Source: Acidobacteriota bacterium (lineage in GTDB: Bacteria > Acidobacteriota > Blastocatellia > Pyrinomonadales > Pyrinomonadaceae). From it: a DNA stretch of 15,185 nt. A program made the translations under genes and the position numbers. The notes under the pieces were generated by a model that searched no databases, was not told the DNA's origin, and saw nothing but the letters and a program-made list of their open reading frames with translations. The stretch is from contig QHXH01000102.1 of NCBI GenBank assembly GCA_003222855.1, positions 1-15,185 of the forward strand, given 5' to 3'. Shown one piece after another: positions 7,913 to 15,185 of this stretch. Each line of letters begins with the position of its first letter. Within the stretch, counting starts at the first letter, position 1.

Positions 7913-10507
7913 TTAGGCGGCGATCGCCTGTGGCCGGGTTGCAAATTCCATCTGACCGTCACGCGCCTGTACGATAACTGTTTGGCCGGGCAGGACTTCA
8001 CCGTTCAGCAGTTTCATCGCCAGGGGGTTTTGGATCAGAGTTTGGATCGCCCGTTTAAGCGGCCGGGCGCCGAAATTAGGATCGTAGCCCTCGCGCGCCA
8101 GCAACTCTCTGGCGGAATCTTCCAATACCAAAGAAATATTGCGCTCACGCAACATGCTGCGCAGCCGCTCGAGCTGTACGTCAATGATCCTGGTAATTTG
8201 TTCGCGCGACAATCGATGAAAGATCACGATATCGTCGATGCGATTCAGAAATTCAGGTTTGAAGTGCTCACGCAAAACTTCAGTAACCGCTTCGCGTACC
8301 TGCGTCTCGTCATCGCTGACTTCCTGAATTTCACGCGAGCCCAGATTGGAAGTCATGATCAAAACAGTATTCTTGAAATCAACCGTGCGTCCCTTCGAAT
8401 CAGTCAAGCGGCCATCGTCGAGAATTTGCAGCAGCACATTGAACACGTCAGGATGCGCCTTTTCGATTTCATCAAAGAGAATTACCGCATATGGCCGGCG
8501 GCGCACTGCTTCGGTAAGTTGCCCGCCTTCCTCGTAACCGACATATCCCGGGGGAGCGCCGATCATGCGCGCGACGGCGTGCTTCTCCATGTATTCGGAC
8601 ATGTCGAGCCGCACCATCGCGCGTTCGTCGTCAAACAGAAATTCGGCAAGCGCGCGCGCCGTCTCGGTCTTGCCGACACCGGTTGGACCAAGAAAGATAA
8701 ATGAACCGACAGGGCGATTAGGATCCTGTAAGCCTGCCCGCGCGCGGCGCACCGCATTAGCGACGGCTTCCAACGCTTCATCCTGGCCAATCACGCGGTC
8801 ACGCAGACGATCCTCCATTGTCAAGAGCTTGTGCATCTCGCCTTCGAGCATCTTCGAAACCGGAACGCCCGTCCATTTCGCCACCACCTCGGCGACGTCC
8901 TCTTCGTCAACTTCTTCCTTCAGCGTGACGCCGTCCTGCTGAACCTTCGCTAGCTTCTCCTGCTCTGTCTGCAGTTTCTGTTCGAGTTCGGGAATAGTTC
9001 CGTATTGAATCTCGGACGCCCGCGCGAGGTCGCCCGCATTTCGCGCCTGGTCCAACTGCAACTTCAGTTGTTCCATCTCTGCTTTGGCAGTGCGAATGTG
9101 TTCAATGATTTCCTTCTCTGATTGCCATTTGGCCTTCATGCCGGACGATTTCTCTTTCAGGTCCGCGATGCGTGTTTCAATCTCTTTCAGACGAGTCTTT
9201 GAACGGGCGTCTTCTTCGCGCTGCAAAGCCTGGCGCTCAATCTCGAGTTGCATAATCTCGCGCTCGACCACGTCGATTTCCTGCGGCAGCGAATCGATTT
9301 CAATTCGCAGACGCGAAGCCGCTTCGTCGATCAAATCGATCGCTTTGTCCGGCAGGAAACGATCGGTAATGTAACGATTCGAAAGCGTGGCGGCAGCGAC
9401 GATCGCTGAATCCTTGATGCGCACGCCGTGGTGAACTTCATAGCGCTCCTTCAAACCGCGCAGGATCGCGATTGTGTCTTCAACCGTGGGCTCACCCACA
9501 TAAATTTGTTGAAAGCGCCGTTCGAGGGCTGCATCTTTTTCAATGTATTTCTTGTATTCGTTCAGGGTAGTCGCGCCGACACATCGCAACTCGCCGCGGG
9601 CGAGCGCCGGCTTCAGCATGTTCGAAGCGTCGATCGCACCTTCGGCGGCACCGGCGCCGACCAGCGTGTGCAGCTCGTCAATAAAAAGAATGATCTGCCC
9701 CTTCGCATTTTCGATTTCCTTCAGCACAGCTTTCAAACGGTCTTCGAATTCACCGCGATACTTTGCGCCCGCTAACATCGAACCGAGATCGAGGCCGACG
9801 AGCCGTTTGTTGCGCAGCGTCTCAGGCACATCGCCGGAGACTATGCGTTGCGCCAAACCCTCGACGATCGCCGTCTTGCCGACTCCGGGCTCGCCAATCA
9901 AGACCGGATTATTTTTCGTCCGCCGCGAGAGAACCTGGATGGTTCGACGAATCTCATCGTCCCGGCCGATGACGGGATCGAGCTTGCCTTGCCGCGCCAG
10001 ATCGGTAAGGTCACGGGCGTACTTTGACAGCGCTTGATAATTCGACTCTGCATTCTGATCTGTGATTCTGGTTCCCCCACGGGTCTGCTCGATCGCCTTC
10101 TGCAGGTCGTCGACATTAACGCCATGTTGGCGTAGAAGTTTTCCGGCCGCGCCGTCTTTCTCTTCCGCGATTGCCAGCAAAAGATGTTCAGTCGAGATGA
10201 ACTCGTCCTGCATCTTCTCCGCGCGTTTCTGGGCAGCGGTAAAAATTTGCGAAAGCCGTGGACTGAAATATTGTTGGCCACCTTGCACGCGTGGGAATCG
10301 CGCGACTGCTGCTTCGCAATCGTTCTTAATGACCTGGACATTGGCGCCTAGCTTGCCGAGCAATGGGCGTACAATGCTCTCAGGTTGATCCAGCATGGCG
10401 CAGAGAATATGCTCCGGCTCGACCTGCTGATTCTGATTGCGCTCGGCGAGTTCAATGCCGGCTTGAATCGCTTCCTGCCCTCGTAAAGTGAATTTGTCTA
10501 AACGCAT
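7913..10507 (-). CDS. clpB: Chaperone ClpB (Hsp104-type disaggregase)
   Basis: ClpB extracts polypeptides from aggregates with the DnaK system, threading them through a hexameric pore in the cytoplasm. All expected parts are present in 864 residues: N-domain (1-145), D1 with GEPGVGKT (205-212), pore loop KYRG (249-252) and IILFIDELH (272-280), the long charged coiled-coil middle domain (about 400-525), and D2 with GPTGVGKT (607-614) and pore loop GYVG (654-657). The segment after TSNLGSREI lacks the ClpP-docking loop, as expected for ClpB. The ATG at 10507 has AGG 8 nt upstream. The gene lies between hsp20 and a second Clp ATPase on the same strand. A strong terminator separates it from hsp20, so it should have its own promoter within 10508-10576, where I see no convincing match to sigma-70 or sigma-32 consensus. 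Confidence 0.98.
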   Translation of the reverse strand: MRLDKFTLRGQEAIQAGIELAERNQNQQVEPEHILCAMLDQPESIVRPLLGKLGANVQVIKNDCEAAVARFPRVQGGQQYFSPRLSQIFTAAQKRAEKMQDEFISTEHLLLAIAEEKDGAAGKLLRQHGVNVDDLQKAIEQTRGGTRITDQNAESNYQALSKYARDLTDLARQGKLDPVIGRDDEIRRTIQVLSRRTKNNPVLIGEPGVGKTAIVEGLAQRIVSGDVPETLRNKRLVGLDLGSMLAGAKYRGEFEDRLKAVLKEIENAKGQIILFIDELHTLVGAGAAEGAIDASNMLKPALARGELRCVGATTLNEYKKYIEKDAALERRFQQIYVGEPTVEDTIAILRGLKERYEVHHGVRIKDSAIVAAATLSNRYITDRFLPDKAIDLIDEAASRLRIEIDSLPQEIDVVEREIMQLEIERQALQREEDARSKTRLKEIETRIADLKEKSSGMKAKWQSEKEIIEHIRTAKAEMEQLKLQLDQARNAGDLARASEIQYGTIPELEQKLQTEQEKLAKVQQDGVTLKEEVDEEDVAEVVAKWTGVPVSKMLEGEMHKLLTMEDRLRDRVIGQDEALEAVANAVRRARAGLQDPNRPVGSFIFLGPTGVGKTETARALAEFLFDDERAMVRLDMSEYMEKHAVARMIGAPPGYVGYEEGGQLTEAVRRRPYAVILFDEIEKAHPDVFNVLLQILDDGRLTDSKGRTVDFKNTVLIMTSNLGSREIQEVSDDETQVREAVTEVLREHFKPEFLNRIDDIVIFHRLSREQITRIIDVQLERLRSMLRERNISLVLEDSARELLAREGYDPNFGARPLKRAIQTLIQNPLAMKLLNGEVLPGQTVIVQARDGQMEFATRPQAIAA

Positions 10508-10576
10508 TTCTAAAACCTATCGTGAAACAATCCTCTTTTAATATCAATCTTCTGCCAAAAGGTCGTTATCGGTGTG

Positions 10577-10620
10577 CAAGAAAAACAAGGGGCGACCGGA
10601 CAAAAGCGCGTCCTCGCCCC
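10577..10620 (-). terminator. Intrinsic terminator of hsp20
   Basis: On the minus strand GGGGCGA (10620-10614) pairs with TCGCCCC (10595-10589), with an inner GGAC/GTCC pair and a loop of about 8 nt. The stem is followed directly by TTGTTTTTC. The GC-rich stem plus T-run is a textbook Rho-independent terminator, 23 nt after the hsp20 stop. Confidence 0.9.
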
Positions 10621-10643
10621 GAATTCAAAGTTGGACCACCCGG

Positions 10644-11153
10644 TTAGGCTTTGACAGATGCCGCTTTAGAGCCCTCAGTCTTGGCCTCAATTGTCTTCGG
10701 TTCAGCGCCGTTGGTCCTGATCTCAATGCGCCGAGCCTTGGTTTCTTCGCGTTTGGGTAAGGTAACCCGGAGAACGCCGTTGCGATATTCGGCAGTCGCG
10801 CCTTCCGCCGAGACCGTGTTCGGCAACGTGAACGAACGCGTGAAACTGCCGTATGATCTCTCGACGCGATGATAGTTGTCAGTTTCGTCCTTCTTTTCGA
10901 ACTGACGTTCGCCGCGGAGCGTGATCACATTGTTCTCGACCGACAGATCGAAATCCTCTCGATTCATGCCCGGAAGTTCAGCTTCCAGGACAATCTGCTC
11001 TTTGTTTTCATAGATGTCCACGTTGGGACTCCATGCGCCGCGTGCAATACCTTCTTCGTCAAACGCGCGCGGGATACTGCCGGTAAAAAGCCTGTTCACT
11101 TCTTCCTGAAGTGTTCGCAAGTCGCGAAACGGGTCATAACGAACAATACTCAT
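10644..11153 (-). CDS. Small heat-shock protein, Hsp20/alpha-crystallin family
   Basis: ATP-independent holdase that binds unfolding proteins in the cytoplasm and passes them to DnaK/ClpB. From the ATG at 11153 there are 169 residues. The N-terminal arm MSIVRYDPFRDLRTLQEEVN is typical of class A bacterial sHsps. The alpha-crystallin domain runs from about WSPNVDIYENKEQIVLEAEL through LPGMNREDFDLSVENNVITL and SYGSFTRSFTLPNTV to YRNGVLRVTLPK. The lysine/threonine/alanine-rich tail is longer than usual and lacks a clear I-x-I motif, apart from IEI just after the domain. GGAGG (11169-11165) is 11 nt before this ATG and only 2 nt before an in-frame ATG at 11162, so 11153 is preferred. It has its own promoter and terminator and is probably monocistronic, next to clpB. 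Confidence 0.95.
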   Translation of the reverse strand: MSIVRYDPFRDLRTLQEEVNRLFTGSIPRAFDEEGIARGAWSPNVDIYENKEQIVLEAELPGMNREDFDLSVENNVITLRGERQFEKKDETDNYHRVERSYGSFTRSFTLPNTVSAEGATAEYRNGVLRVTLPKREETKARRIEIRTNGAEPKTIEAKTEGSKAASVKA

Positions 11154-11185
11154 AATTCTCATTGCCTCCAAAATCCTCGTGGTTT

Positions 11186-11214
11186 GCTCGGCCGTCTCGA
11201 TAGAGCGCCTGAGC
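11186..11214 (-). promoter_or_regulatory. Hairpin at predicted 5' end of hsp20 mRNA
   Basis: On the minus strand GCTC-A-GGC pairs with GCC-GAGC (7 bp with one bulged A), capped by CTC-TATC-GAG. The element begins about 1-2 nt after the transcription start expected from the promoter at 11223-11251, and ends about 30 nt before the start codon. It does not cover the GGAGG ribosome site. A 5' stabilising stem-loop is possible. Confidence 0.4.
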
Positions 11215-11222
11215 GTGTCGCC

Positions 11223-11251
11223 ATAATAAATGCTGAGTCCGGCATTGTCAA
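11223..11251 (-). promoter_or_regulatory. Near-consensus sigma-70 promoter of hsp20
   Basis: On the minus strand TTGACA (11251-11246), a 17-nt spacer and TATTAT (11228-11223) match the housekeeping consensus 6/6 and 5/6 at optimal spacing. The predicted start near 11215 gives a leader of about 60 nt. The spacer holds an inverted repeat, AATGC and GCATT separated by 8 nt, a possible operator. It does not match the CIRCE element (TTAGCACTC-N9-GAGTGCTAA). Confidence 0.75.
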
Positions 11252-11335
11252 GTTCGGGAGAGACACAAAATCTAAGCGCAATAACTCCATGCGAGACCGG
11301 AAGTGATGATTGAATTAAGAAAAGGCCAACAGAAA

Positions 11336-12760
11336 CTAGTGAAGTCCGAAAAAGCGCTTGATCGATGACAGCAAGCCCGCGGTTTCCTGAATGCTCGGCT
11401 GGGCAGAAGCAGAACCCTTCGCGAGGTCAGCTTGTCGTTCAGCGATTGTCCAGCTTATTGACTCGGCCAGACTGGGATTTGTCTCGAACAAGTGCTTCAT
11501 TGCAGCGTGGCCGATCTCCAAAACCTCGGTTTCTTCGAGCGCCACCACATTGGCAGTGCGCGGCTCGCCCGTAAACAGGGCCATCTCGCCAAAGAAATTG
11601 CCTTCTGTCAGCTCAGCTACGGTGCGCGGTCCAGCGCGGTCGGGGACCTGGACCGCGACTCGGCCATTATGAACAACGAACATTGAAGAGCCTTCGTCCC
11701 CCGCCCGGATCAATGTCTCGCCGGGAGCGAAGACGTGACCCGCTGTTGCCTTGGCAAGTTGCCGCAGCTCGTCGGTTGAAAGCGGTGAAAAGACATCGAC
11801 GGCAGAGAGGCGATCTGCGATTTGATCCTGGGCCGTGATGGGTCGTACTGGCACGTTCCGTTCGATATGAAGGGTACGAGTTGGAAATGCGAAAGTCAGA
11901 CCGTTGCGACGAAGTGCATACCAAACTCGCTGGCGCACCAGCGCGTCTGTGTCGTTATACTTCGCGTAGTCATCCAACCAATACTTTATTTCCCAATCGA
12001 TCGCTGAATCGCCCAATGCACGGATGCGCACGATGGGGGTGATCTTGTCTGAGACGTTATCGGCATCGCGCACTGATTCGCGCACGACGTGAATCGTCTT
12101 TGCCGGTGAGTCTGTATAAATCGTGCTGAAGAAAGCCAGCCGCGCGTTCAGATTGTCGCGCGGCGCGACTTCGATTGCTTCGCGTGCAGCAAGACTGTTG
12201 CTGACGAGGACAATGTGATTTTGAAAGGTGCGGATCTTGATAGCGCGCCAGGTAATGCTTTCGACCACGCCGGTAAGTTTCTGTTGCGTCACCACGATTA
12301 CATCGCCAACTTGAAACGGTCGATCCGCATGCAAAGAAATTCCGGCAAAGAAATTTCCCAGCGTGTCCTGCAGAGCGAGACCGATGATTACGCCGAACAG
12401 CGCAGAAGTAGTGAAGAGTGCGCCAAGATCGTAGTCGTTATAAACGCCCTTAAAAAGAAGTAGGAATAGAATCGCAAACGCCAGCAGGGTGAAAATATTC
12501 CGAACCAGAGTCGGAGCCTCATATCGTTTGCGAATACGGAACGCGAAATCGAAAAGAGCAGCGTTAAGAAATCGCGTCGCCAGATAACCGAGCAAACTTG
12601 CGAGGGCGAGAATCGGCAACTTTTGCCAGTTGCGATGCTTTCCCGTAGGCAGCGTAAAGTCGAAATGTGAAGCGTAAAAATATAGCGCTAATCCGACGAC
12701 TATTGCCGCGAAGAGAAACAGGAAGATTTTATTTTTGCGATCGGATTGAGTAGCAGCCAT
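11336..12760 (-). CDS. MscS-family channel fused to a cyclic-nucleotide-binding domain
   Basis: Probable inner-membrane small-conductance channel whose gating may respond to a cyclic nucleotide as well as tension. The 474 residues show four hydrophobic helices (about 12-30, 48-68, 88-104, 112-130). The MscS signature GLALQDTLGNFFAGISLHAD (127-146) with RPFQVGDVI follows, then the beta domain with WRAIKIRTFQNHIVLVSNS (171-189). A C-terminal cNMP domain spans about 320-440 with the phosphate-binding cassette FGEMALFTGEPRTANV (390-405), including the key Glu and Arg. A short amphipathic tail ends in KRFFGLH. Such fusions are known as a class of MscS-like bCNG channels. The ATG at 12760 is preceded by a candidate -10 box only 6 nt away. 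It stands alone between the Nramp-type pseudogene and hsp20. Confidence 0.92.
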   Translation of the reverse strand: MAATQSDRKNKIFLFLFAAIVVGLALYFYASHFDFTLPTGKHRNWQKLPILALASLLGYLATRFLNAALFDFAFRIRKRYEAPTLVRNIFTLLAFAILFLLLFKGVYNDYDLGALFTTSALFGVIIGLALQDTLGNFFAGISLHADRPFQVGDVIVVTQQKLTGVVESITWRAIKIRTFQNHIVLVSNSLAAREAIEVAPRDNLNARLAFFSTIYTDSPAKTIHVVRESVRDADNVSDKITPIVRIRALGDSAIDWEIKYWLDDYAKYNDTDALVRQRVWYALRRNGLTFAFPTRTLHIERNVPVRPITAQDQIADRLSAVDVFSPLSTDELRQLAKATAGHVFAPGETLIRAGDEGSSMFVVHNGRVAVQVPDRAGPRTVAELTEGNFFGEMALFTGEPRTANVVALEETEVLEIGHAAMKHLFETNPSLAESISWTIAERQADLAKGSASAQPSIQETAGLLSSIKRFFGLH

Positions 12761-12766
12761 TCAACG

Positions 12767-12793
12767 CCTATACGGTCACAATTTAGTCGTCAA
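12767..12793 (-). promoter_or_regulatory. Candidate promoter of the MscS-type gene, possibly leaderless
   Basis: On the minus strand TTGACG (12793-12788), a 15-nt spacer and TATAGG (12772-12767) precede the ATG at 12760 by 6 nt. If used, transcription would start at or beside the start codon, giving a leaderless mRNA. This agrees with the lack of a Shine-Dalgarno sequence. The short spacer and 4/6 -10 box weaken the case. Confidence 0.35.
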
Positions 12794-12857
12794 GCGAACG
12801 TACTTTTACCATCAAATCAAAAGCTTGGCGAGAACAATAAGCGCCCGGCCAGGGAAA

Positions 12858-14112
12858 CTAAAAGAGATTCGAGAAGAAGGTAGAGACGATTACGAGGACA
12901 GAAAGCACCGAGACAATGATCGTCGTCAGCCACGCCGCGGTGTTGTAAAACGGGCCGTTGACGTGCGTTCCCATCAGCTCGCGATTGTTAACGAGCTTGA
13001 GAACGACGATCAGTATCACTGGAAGCAGGACGCCGTTGATGACTTGAGTGACAATCAGAACGTGAATCAACGACAGGCCGGGCATCATCGCGACGGTTGC
13101 ACCCAGCACGACGAGAAAGGTAAACACCCCGAGGAAAATCGGCGCTTCGCGAAAACCCCGCCGCCAACATCGACGCGCCAAACAATCCAATCGCAAAAAG
13201 CATTTCGGCGTACGGACCAGCCAAAGGCCGAAGCGCGGTCGCGGCTTGCGCGGCGGAGTCAACGTGCTCGCCATGCACGTTCAGGGTCGCGGCCGTCGAG
13301 ATAACGATGAAGAACACGATGAGAATCGCGAAGATGGTTCCGATCCAGACGTCGATGCGAGTCAGGTGATAGTTCTCAACGCGCACTCCCTTCTCTACCA
13401 CCGAAGATTGAATGAAGACTTGCATGTAAGGCGAGATCGTCGTCCCGATCACCGCGACGAAAGTAAATAGGAACGCGGGCGTGAGCTCGAAATGCGGACG
13501 AACAGTCTCGACCGCTACCGTGGCCCATGGCGGATGCGCTAAAAAAGCCGAGACGACATAAGCGAGAAAGACGAGCGACATCGCCAGGAACACGCGCTCG
13601 ACTCTCTGATAGGTTCCTTTGACGATCAGCCACCAGATGGCTGCCGCTGCAATCGGGACCGAGATGTAGCGCGCGACACCGAGAAGTTCCAGGGCTGCGG
13701 CGATCCCGGCAAACTCAGAGACAGTCACCCCGCCGTTGGCGACCAGCAGGGCCAACATCACGAAGGCCGTCCATCGCACGCCGAATCTTTCGCGAATTAG
13801 ATCTGAGAGGCCTTTGCCCGTGACGGCGCCCATGCGCGCGCACATCTCCTGCACAATGCCGAGACTGATGGTGAGAGGGATTAGAAGCCAAAGAAGTTTG
13901 TAGCCGTAATCGGCGCCGACTGAGGCGAAGGTAGCGATGCCGCCGGCATCATTCCCCGCCGCCGCTGTGATAACTCCGGGGCCGATGATCGCAAAGTAAG
14001 TGAACAGATTGCGCCGGCGCGCCACGGTGCGACGAACCGTCGATACACCTTGCGCGCTGCGCCGCAAGATACGGCGTCCAACGTTTCGCACATCGGGCCG
14101 GTGTTCTTTCAC
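12858..14112 (-). pseudogene. Nramp-family divalent-metal transporter, disrupted by an out-of-frame deletion
   Basis: The family couples divalent-metal uptake to protons across the inner membrane. The first part (14112 to about 13156, 319 residues from a GTG) has the Nramp core: GPGVITAAAGNDAGGI (44-59) at helix 1, multiple hydrophobic helices, and GTTISPYMQVFIQ (223-235) at helix 6. It is open up to LFGASMLAAG. The C-terminal part continues in another frame (about 13157-12858) with FREAPIFLGVFTFLVVLGAT, GVLLPVILIVVLKLVNNRELMG and final helices. In related proteins a segment of roughly 20-25 residues (S-[VI]-L-P-L-x-T-A-Y type) lies between these two parts and is missing. A deletion of about 70 nt that is not a multiple of three explains both the loss and the frameshift. 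Helix 1 lacks the classic DPGN and helix 6 lacks MPH, so manganese/iron specificity cannot be assumed; Nramp-related magnesium transporters are an alternative. An assembly or sequencing error is also possible. Confidence 0.8.
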
Positions 14113-14156
14113 TCGGAGGGTCCTCAGTCATTAGCTCTCTGATCAGATCAGCCGCA

Positions 14157-14190
14157 CGCCACCGCGGGCGGTACTGACTCCATCATCCGC
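14157..14190 (+). repeat. Palindromic intergenic repeat, family B copy 2
   Basis: ACCGC (14161-14165), GG, GCGGT (14168-14172) is a perfect inverted repeat followed by ACTGAC and CATCATC. It lies in the 123-bp gap between the MgtE-type and Nramp-type genes and matches the element at 1349-1378 outside the loop. The rest of this gap shows no gene; GGAGG directly abutting an ATG near 14195-14203 would give only a tiny peptide over the repeat. Confidence 0.65.
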
Positions 14191-14235
14191 CCTTTCATCC
14201 TCCGGGACAGGTCCGCGTCTAAACAGCGCAAATCT

Positions 14236-15185
14236 TCAGCTCAGCAGTCGCGGCAATCTCTGTCGCCAGTCTTTCGGCAAAAGTATTTCGATCGCATCAT
14301 CAACGGTCACGATGCCCAGGATCTCGCCGGCTTCGTCGACGACTGGTAACGCGAGCAGGTTGTATTCTGAGATTTTCTGCGCGACCTCAGCAGCATCGTC
14401 GTCCGCATGCGCAACCTGGATGTCGGTGCGCATCACATGTTCAAGCGGAAACGATGGATCCGCGAGAATCAAACTGCGCAGCGTGATCACACCAGTTAGC
14501 GCCCATGATTGTTCACCTTCGACGACGTACAAGTAGTAAATCATGTTCGGCGTCTCGGCCATTTCGCGCAGACGCGCAAGCGCTGCGCCAACAGTCAGAT
14601 CCCGCGGCAGAGTCACAAATTCAGTGGTCATCAACCCGCCGGCAGTGTCATCTTCATATGGCAACAGCTCGGCAACTTCGAGCTGTTCCTCATCTTCCAT
14701 GCGATTGAGTAGGTCTTCCGCTTTTTCTTCGGGAAGATCACCCAGCACGTCCGCTGCTTCGTCGGGCGACATGCGCTCGAGAATGTCCGCCGCGCGCTCT
14801 TTATCCATGTCGCCAATAATTTGCGCTTGCCGCGCGGCAGCCATCTCTTCCAAAGTTTCGGCCGCAGTTTCGTCATCGAGCGACTCAACTATTTCAGCCC
14901 CGTGCTGATAAGAGAAGGCTTCGGCGAGCCGCGCAATTTCCACCGGATGCAGGCGCGCGAGTTTTCCGCGCGAGGATTTCAATTGCACGGTTGCGGCATC
15001 CGTCGCGAGATAACCAACATCGGCCCAGTCGATCACTTCGACGGGACGGCCGCTGCGCATAAACGAGGGCGCCAGCCGTCGCCACAATCCCGTTAGACTC
15101 ACATCGGCGCCAGTGACTCGCCAATCATTAGCTGCTTCAATAATTTGAACGTCGTTGACTCGCACGACGAGCTTTCCATCAACAT
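14236..15185 (-). CDS. MgtE N-domain/CBS-pair regulatory protein, 5' end beyond window
   Basis: Partial: the frame is open to the window edge. VDGKLVVRVNDVQIIE upstream of the first GTG (15165) is typical PRC-barrel sequence, so that GTG is not the true start. Visible domains in order are the PRC-barrel end (RVNDVQII...GLWRRLAP), an MgtE intracellular N-domain of helical repeats (LHPVEIARLAEAF, LDDETAAETLEEM, MDKERAADILERM, MSPDEAADVLGDL, LPEEKAEDLLNRM), and two CBS domains (AGGLMTTEFVTLPRDLTVG to VM; then IQVAHADDDAAEV to DDAIEILLP). In MgtE these domains sense cytosolic Mg2+ and gate the channel. Here the protein stops after CBS2, with no transmembrane channel domain. It is upstream of, and on the same strand as, the Nramp-type gene. 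A soluble sensor/regulator for that transporter is a reasonable inference, but not shown. Confidence 0.88.
   Translation of the reverse strand, partial: VDGKLVVRVNDVQIIEAANDWRVTGADVSLTGLWRRLAPSFMRSGRPVEVIDWADVGYLATDAATVQLKSSRGKLARLHPVEIARLAEAFSYQHGAEIVESLDDETAAETLEEMAAARQAQIIGDMDKERAADILERMSPDEAADVLGDLPEEKAEDLLNRMEDEEQLEVAELLPYEDDTAGGLMTTEFVTLPRDLTVGAALARLREMAETPNMIYYLYVVEGEQSWALTGVITLRSLILADPSFPLEHVMRTDIQVAHADDDAAEVAQKISEYNLLALPVVDEAGEILGIVTVDDAIEILLPKDWRQRLPRLLS

Noticed and set aside
10508..10576. Sigma-32-type heat-shock promoter upstream of clpB
   Set aside because: CTTG-like words are present (for example CCCTTGTTT), but no CCCAT-type -10 box at proper spacing; the words also belong to the tail of the hsp20 terminator.
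11154..11215. RNA thermometer (ROSE or fourU) in the hsp20 leader
   Set aside because: The GGAGG site has no nearby complementary U-rich or CUCC-type segment; the visible hairpin lies upstream and leaves the site free.
12825..13304. 159-codon plus-strand frame rich in Arg, Asp and Glu
   Set aside because: Exactly antisense to the hydrophobic C-terminal helices of the Nramp-type gene; hydrophobic codons read in reverse give this charged composition.
14150..14205. Short leader peptide starting near 14200 on the minus strand
   Set aside because: GGAGG directly touches the ATG with no spacing, and the 16-codon peptide is only the translation of the family B repeat.

Overview
The window carries 12 protein genes of a chromosomal, moderately GC-rich bacterium. 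Gene content and protein style (rimM-trmD-rplS block, a LolA-like exported protein of a type frequent in Acidobacteriota, short palindromic intergenic repeats) suggest an Acidobacteriota member, perhaps class Blastocatellia. That is an inference from pattern recognition; there is no rRNA or other marker here to prove it.

Layout. Plus strand, 1-4528: rimM, trmD and rplS form a conserved translation/tRNA-modification block. Two GT4-type glycosyltransferases follow, separated by about 350 bp that hold a decayed glycosyltransferase fragment and several small hairpins. Minus strand, 4539-15185, read from right to left: a protein with PRC-barrel, MgtE N-domain and CBS pair (5' end outside the window); an Nramp-type metal transporter broken by an out-of-frame deletion; an MscS channel fused to a cyclic-nucleotide-binding domain; an Hsp20 small heat-shock protein; ClpB; a second double-ring Clp ATPase of the ClpA/ClpC type; and an exported LolA-like protein. 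The two strands converge at about 4530.

How the genes fit together. hsp20, clpB and the ClpA/C-like gene form a protein-quality-control cluster: Hsp20 holds unfolded protein, ClpB disaggregates it (with DnaK), and the third protein carries a candidate ClpP-docking loop. hsp20 has a near-consensus sigma-70 promoter and its own strong intrinsic terminator, so clpB needs its own promoter or readthrough. The right end looks like a divalent-cation module: a stand-alone MgtE-type sensor beside a non-canonical Nramp transporter.

Most interesting points: (i) the ClpA/C-like ATPase lacks the aromatic pore residue in both rings while the rest of the ATPase machinery is intact; (ii) an MgtE sensor module without its channel sits next to an atypical Nramp transporter that is frameshifted; (iii) two families of short palindromic intergenic repeats, one with compensatory stem changes; (iv) a glycosyltransferase remnant fused in frame behind the stop codon of an intact glycosyltransferase; (v) the hsp20 promoter, with an inverted repeat in its spacer and a hairpin at the predicted 5' end. 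No tRNA, rRNA, CRISPR array, insertion sequence or phage gene was seen.
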